Below, one piece after another: positions 60,463 through 64,000 of a stretch of DNA of 64,000 nucleotides. The stretch's first letter is position 1. Each line of letters opens with the position of its first letter. Below the pieces are notes generated by a model that made no database searches, had not been told where the DNA came from, and saw only the letters and a program-made list of their open reading frames with translations. The position numbers were made by a program, and so were the translations under genes. The DNA is taken from assembly GCA_037951105.1 (NCBI GenBank), contig JBAMJV010003989.1:120903-184902 (forward strand), in the 5' to 3' direction. Source of the stretch: Echinarachnius parma. Taxonomy: Eukaryota > Echinodermata > Echinoidea > Clypeasteroida > Echinarachniidae.

Positions 60463-61842
60463 ATGTCGTCTTCGAATTGGAGTGCAATGTCGACATCGAG
60501 CGGGAATATTGACAACTCTTACGATCAACATCAACTCGGGAACGGGACATATTCTCCGTTTTCCATATCATTGTCAACTAACGAAACATCCAGGATGTAC
60601 ACTCCATTATCTAATGATTCACACGACTCCGACACCAACACTAATACGATGTCCATCATCAGTACACTCGACATCAGCAACAGAACTCACTCGCCGTTCC
60701 ATGTTAACGTCACTCATTCACCGTTTCATTTTCATATATCAACCGACGAATCATCGGTGTTACGTAATGATGACGATCCTTTTAAGAATGAATACACTTA
60801 CAAGCGGCCAGTAATGTTCATCGCGTCCATCTCCCTCGCGCTCCTCATCGGCATCGTCTCCAACATCGTGGCACTGGTCGTCACGCGGCGGGCAATGCAA
60901 ATCTTCCCAACTCAACAGTCACGCAAGACGACCATCGCCCGCTACCTCATTTTCTGCCTCATGGTCGTCGACCTCAGCGCGGTGTCGTTTTTCTTCCTTC
61001 ACGGTATGTTCTACGATTTCTACTCTTCGACATCGTTTAAATGCTATTTTGACTCGATCACAAGATTGTTTTTCTCCTGGTTGAGCGGATTCATCAACGC
61101 ACTCATGTGTTTCGATCGATGCGTAGCACTCGTGGCCCCGTTCTACTACCGCGTCAAAGCGACAGTCGGCAAGGCAAGACTCGCTGTCGTCGCCGTCGTC
61201 ATCGTTGCTATCGTCATCTCCTCGCTTCCCGTCGTCGGGTTCGGCTCGTACGAAGCAACGATTAATGAGACGAGTCATTGCGTGGGTCCTGGGGACTATA
61301 AAGTCCATGGATCAAAATACGACTTCGAATTTGCCATACTCTTCATATTGACGGGAATCACAATTGTTATATTCATTCACGCCTGCAACGTCGTCGTCAT
61401 CATGAAAATCATGGAGCTTCGCCGTCGAAGCTCAGTGAAATTGACATCAATAACGAGGACTACAAGGGATGACGACGAGAAATGCGGACATACATGTAAG
61501 CGTCCAATTTCCTCGGCGAGATCGTCCGACATCAGGGAAACTTCGTCAATGAAACAGAACTACGACATGGTAACGACTCGTGGCTTGATCGTTAAACAAA
61601 GTGACATTACGAACGATGAAGCGATATATTATATTGACTCGACAACGAAGTCGAGCCAATCGATCTGTACTGATGAAATTAATGATACAGACTCGGATAA
61701 GAACAGAAATTACACAAAGCGACATCGTCATCGATTTCGTCGTCCGAGCGGTAGGAAGAGATTAGACCGAACCGAGCTGAACGTTGCAAAACAGATTATT
61801 GTCATCTCTGTCGTTTTTACGATATCATGGATGCCATTTTAT
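60463..61842 (+). CDS. Class A GPCR TM1-TM6 exon, copy C (partial gene)
   Basis: A 460-codon exon, closest to copy B. The start is the ATG at 60463 (MSSSNWSAMSTSSGNIDNSY), matching B. The in-frame triplet 21 nt upstream is TTG where copy A has ATG, so it is not used here. TM1-TM6, FDRC, the TM3 and ECL2 cysteines and ISWMPFY are intact, and no internal stop is present. Loop 3 has a three-residue insertion (HTC) relative to B. The donor is TTTTAT|GTAAGTATAT, phase 0. Downstream in the remaining 2.2 kb I see a polypyrimidine tract and repeats but no TM7 coding sequence. The locus is the third unit of a tandem segmental duplication. Confidence 0.85.
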
Positions 61843-61944
61843 GTAAGTATATATGACAGGCCTGATATATGATTGCCATAGACCGGCTCTCTAGTATTGC
61901 GATAATCCTCGTCAATGTTATATTTTCTTATTCCTACTTTCTCA

Positions 61945-62222
61945 ATCTTCATCTTCGTCTCCTTCTCCTCGTCCTTCTCCTCCTCCTCTCCTCATCCAGC
62001 TCCCCTTCCCCCTCCTCCTCTTGCTTTCCTCATCTTCATATTTCCACCTCCTCTTCTCCCCCCCCCCCCCCTTCCCCTCTTCCTCCTCCTCCTCCTCCTC
62101 GTCTCCTCCTCTTCCTCCCCCTTCTACTCCTCTTTTTCTCCCCTTTCTTTTCCTCCTCCTCCCATCACCCCCTCCTTTTTCTTTTCCTTCTCTTCTTCCC
62201 CTTTCCTCTTCCACCTGCTACT
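61945..62222 (+). repeat. Polypyrimidine tract after GPCR copy C donor
   Basis: CTCCTC-type run following the intron segment CAATGTTATATTTTCTTATT that copy C shares with B. Confidence 0.93.
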
Positions 62223-62970
62223 CTTTTGTATTACCAATATAGTGTATTTAATTATGTCTCTGTCATAATGAAGTTGTCACAATGTTCAACTGGACTGAGA
62301 TAGACTAATCTAAACTGTAATATTGATGTGATCTCATTAATTTGACTGTTGAGTTAATACCACGATCACGTTTGGAAGTCACGTGACAAACATAGCCTAG
62401 AAAAGTTTGCTAACATACTTATACTGTACATTATGAATAACCCGGTGTAATTAGTACAGCTTCACATTTCAACAGTGGGCTATGACTGCTACCCTGTGTT
62501 GGTAGCCCCCTTAAGGAATAACTAGAACATTCTAGAATTCCGAACTGAAATTAACCAGGAACCCCAGGGTTCCACTCGATGTACATGTACGATAGGAAGG
62601 GAATGGTGTATAAAAGTGTTTTAAAGAAAATGTTATGTAGAACTGACAACTTCCACAAGGGCTAACCCAGACCCCTCGGTGTCGGGGAAGGGGTAAAGAG
62701 TTGACCGGTTTCTCAACTTGAAAGTATGCATGGCGAGTTGGCGACGTAAGAAAGTTACATAATGGAATCTAATAAACATGATAATACATTGTAATATACG
62801 CGTATACAGATAACCAAGGTAGTTACTTCCGGTCAGTCCGGTCAGGCCGTTTGCTTCAGACAACGACAGGCTGACACAGATAATAACTGACCCTTTCCTT
62901 GTGCCGCTCTATACACAAAGAGTTATATTGTAATGCTAAATATGGTACTCATTGCGGAAATAGTACCGTT

Positions 62971-63037
62971 AATAATATCGCTAATGATATTCGTTTGTCT
63001 CGCAATGTCAACAAGGAAGCAAAAATCATTAGCGATA
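62971..63037. repeat. 67-bp target-site duplication, left copy (small hairpin MITE target)
   Basis: Identical, base for base, to 63702-63768. It is most of a ~75-bp palindromic element with arms GTTAATAATATCGCTAATGAT / ATCATTAGCGATATTATTAAC. The left copy lacks the last bases of the palindrome and the right copy lacks the first, as expected if the LINE landed in one MITE. Confidence 0.85.
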
Positions 63038-63701
63038 AGTCATTCTAGACCTTTATTTTTATCTTTGAATATTTTACCTATTTGTCTTTTACATGAATTC
63101 CAGCTTGGTGTATTTATGTACTCTTATTATCATAATTTATTACCTATGACTTTTAATAATATGTTTCAGTGCAATAGTGATGTGCATCAGTATAATACGA
63201 GATTTGCCTCTGACACTCGATTAATATATGGCCGTAAATCTTTTTCAAATTCTATATTTTTATATAAAGGACCATTATTGTGGAACAAACTTGCCAATGA
63301 CATTAAACAGTGTGCAACATTAAGCACTTTTAAAAGAAAATTGAAAATGTATTTAATGCAACAAATTTAAATGCAACAGCCCTCCCTTCCGTTATCCTTT
63401 GTAGGTATCCTCTTACCCTTTTTCTATTTCAATGCTCTAGGGTCATCTATTCATAAGTTCTCTGCAACTTTCCTGATGATCCTTCCACTTCATAATTCTT
63501 TACTTTCCTCTCTCTTCTCTTCTTCTTGTTTTTTTTTTTTTTTGTTTTTTTTTTTTCTTCCATTGTTTGTTTGTTCTCAAACTTACTTTGTACTTATTAT
63601 TGTAATGATCTATGTAAATTGTACTTGTGTTTATATTGTATTTGCATGTTTTTTATGAAAGTGGTTAATAAAATTCAATTCAATTCAATTCAATTCAATT
63701 C
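63038..63701 (+). mobile_element. 5'-truncated LINE (non-LTR retrotransposon), 3' end
   Basis: The frame ending at 63370 gives the C-terminal RT-domain tail typical of CR1/Rex1/L2-like LINEs: HQYNTRFASD, YGRKSFSNSIFLYKGPLLWN and KLANDIKQCATLSTFKRKLK, then a stop. A ~330-nt 3'UTR follows, ending in (CAATT)n before the target-site duplication. The element is heavily 5'-truncated. The clade assignment is tentative. Confidence 0.85.
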
Positions 63702-63768
63702 AATAATATCGCTAATGATATTCGTTTGTCTCGCAATGTCAACAAGGAAGCAAAAATCATTAGCGATA
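63702..63768. repeat. 67-bp target-site duplication, right copy
   Basis: Identical to 62971-63037 and directly follows the (CAATT)n tail of the LINE. It then continues into TTATTAAC, completing the hairpin element. Confidence 0.85.
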
Positions 63769-64000
63769 TTATTAACGAGTTATATATAATTACTCCTTGC
63801 TCTATATGAAGAGCTTAATTCCAAAAGGCGCTAAATCCACTTTTACAAGTTTCGAGAAAAAAGGGTTTTTTTGCCCAACTTTGTATGCATGCCTTTGGGA
63901 ATATGAAAGCGGAATTTCTTTTATTTCGATTTTGAATAGGTAATTTGTCCTAAAATTTTCATTTTGTAGATACAATGTAGTTATGTAGCTTATTAATATA

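Larger units (their letters stand above)
56383..62935 (+). repeat. Segmental duplication unit C (contains GPCR copy C)
   Basis: It starts with the block around CCTTCGATGTGCTATACA shared with unit A and ends with ACTTCCGGTCAGTCCGGTCA and CTTGTGCCGCTCTA. It is expanded by a mariner-like MITE at 56424 and by locally duplicated sequence at 58160-59065. It is closer to unit B than to A in the GPCR exon and the following intron. Confidence 0.7.

Noticed and set aside
1-64000. CRISPR array, prokaryotic operon or phage features
   Set aside because: The exon-intron structure, SINE/LINE content and animal genes show a eukaryotic nuclear sequence. The regular 60-bp array has no spacers.

Overview
The window looks like AT-rich, intron-rich nuclear DNA from a marine invertebrate deuterostome, most likely an echinoderm. 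This rests on three conserved animal genes with small exons in long introns, dense TIR/foldback elements and SINEs, and (GAT)n microsatellites; the species cannot be named from the sequence.

Left half (1-33 kb). Three complete genes could be assembled exon by exon. On the minus strand are a CIB-type EF-hand protein (184 aa, seven coding exons, 2053-10044) and, upstream of it on the same strand, eIF2-alpha (313 aa, seven exons, 13809-20313). On the plus strand, head-to-head with eIF2-alpha, is the mRNA export factor RAE1 (369 aa, ten exons, 23110-32982). Their introns hold nested inverted-repeat elements, a 29-copy 60-bp satellite in RAE1 intron 5, and at least seven decayed partial copies of neighbouring exons ('ghost exons').

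Middle (33-45 kb). No gene was recognised. It holds TIR elements, SINEs, a tandem array built from a SINE core, simple repeats and poly-G/C tracts.

Right half (41-63 kb). Three tandem segmental duplication units each carry one long exon encoding TM1-TM6 of a class A GPCR with some prostanoid-receptor-like features (45071-46405, 52871-54250, 60463-61842). All three stop at the same phase-0 donor after the TM6 W-x-P motif, and no TM7 exon was found after any of them. They may be partial genes, or alternative first exons that share a TM7 exon beyond the window. The window ends with a 5'-truncated LINE flanked by an unusually long 67-bp target-site duplication.

Housekeeping functions (translation initiation, mRNA export, Ca2+ sensing) sit on the left. 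The right side is a recently expanding receptor locus embedded in mobile-element debris.
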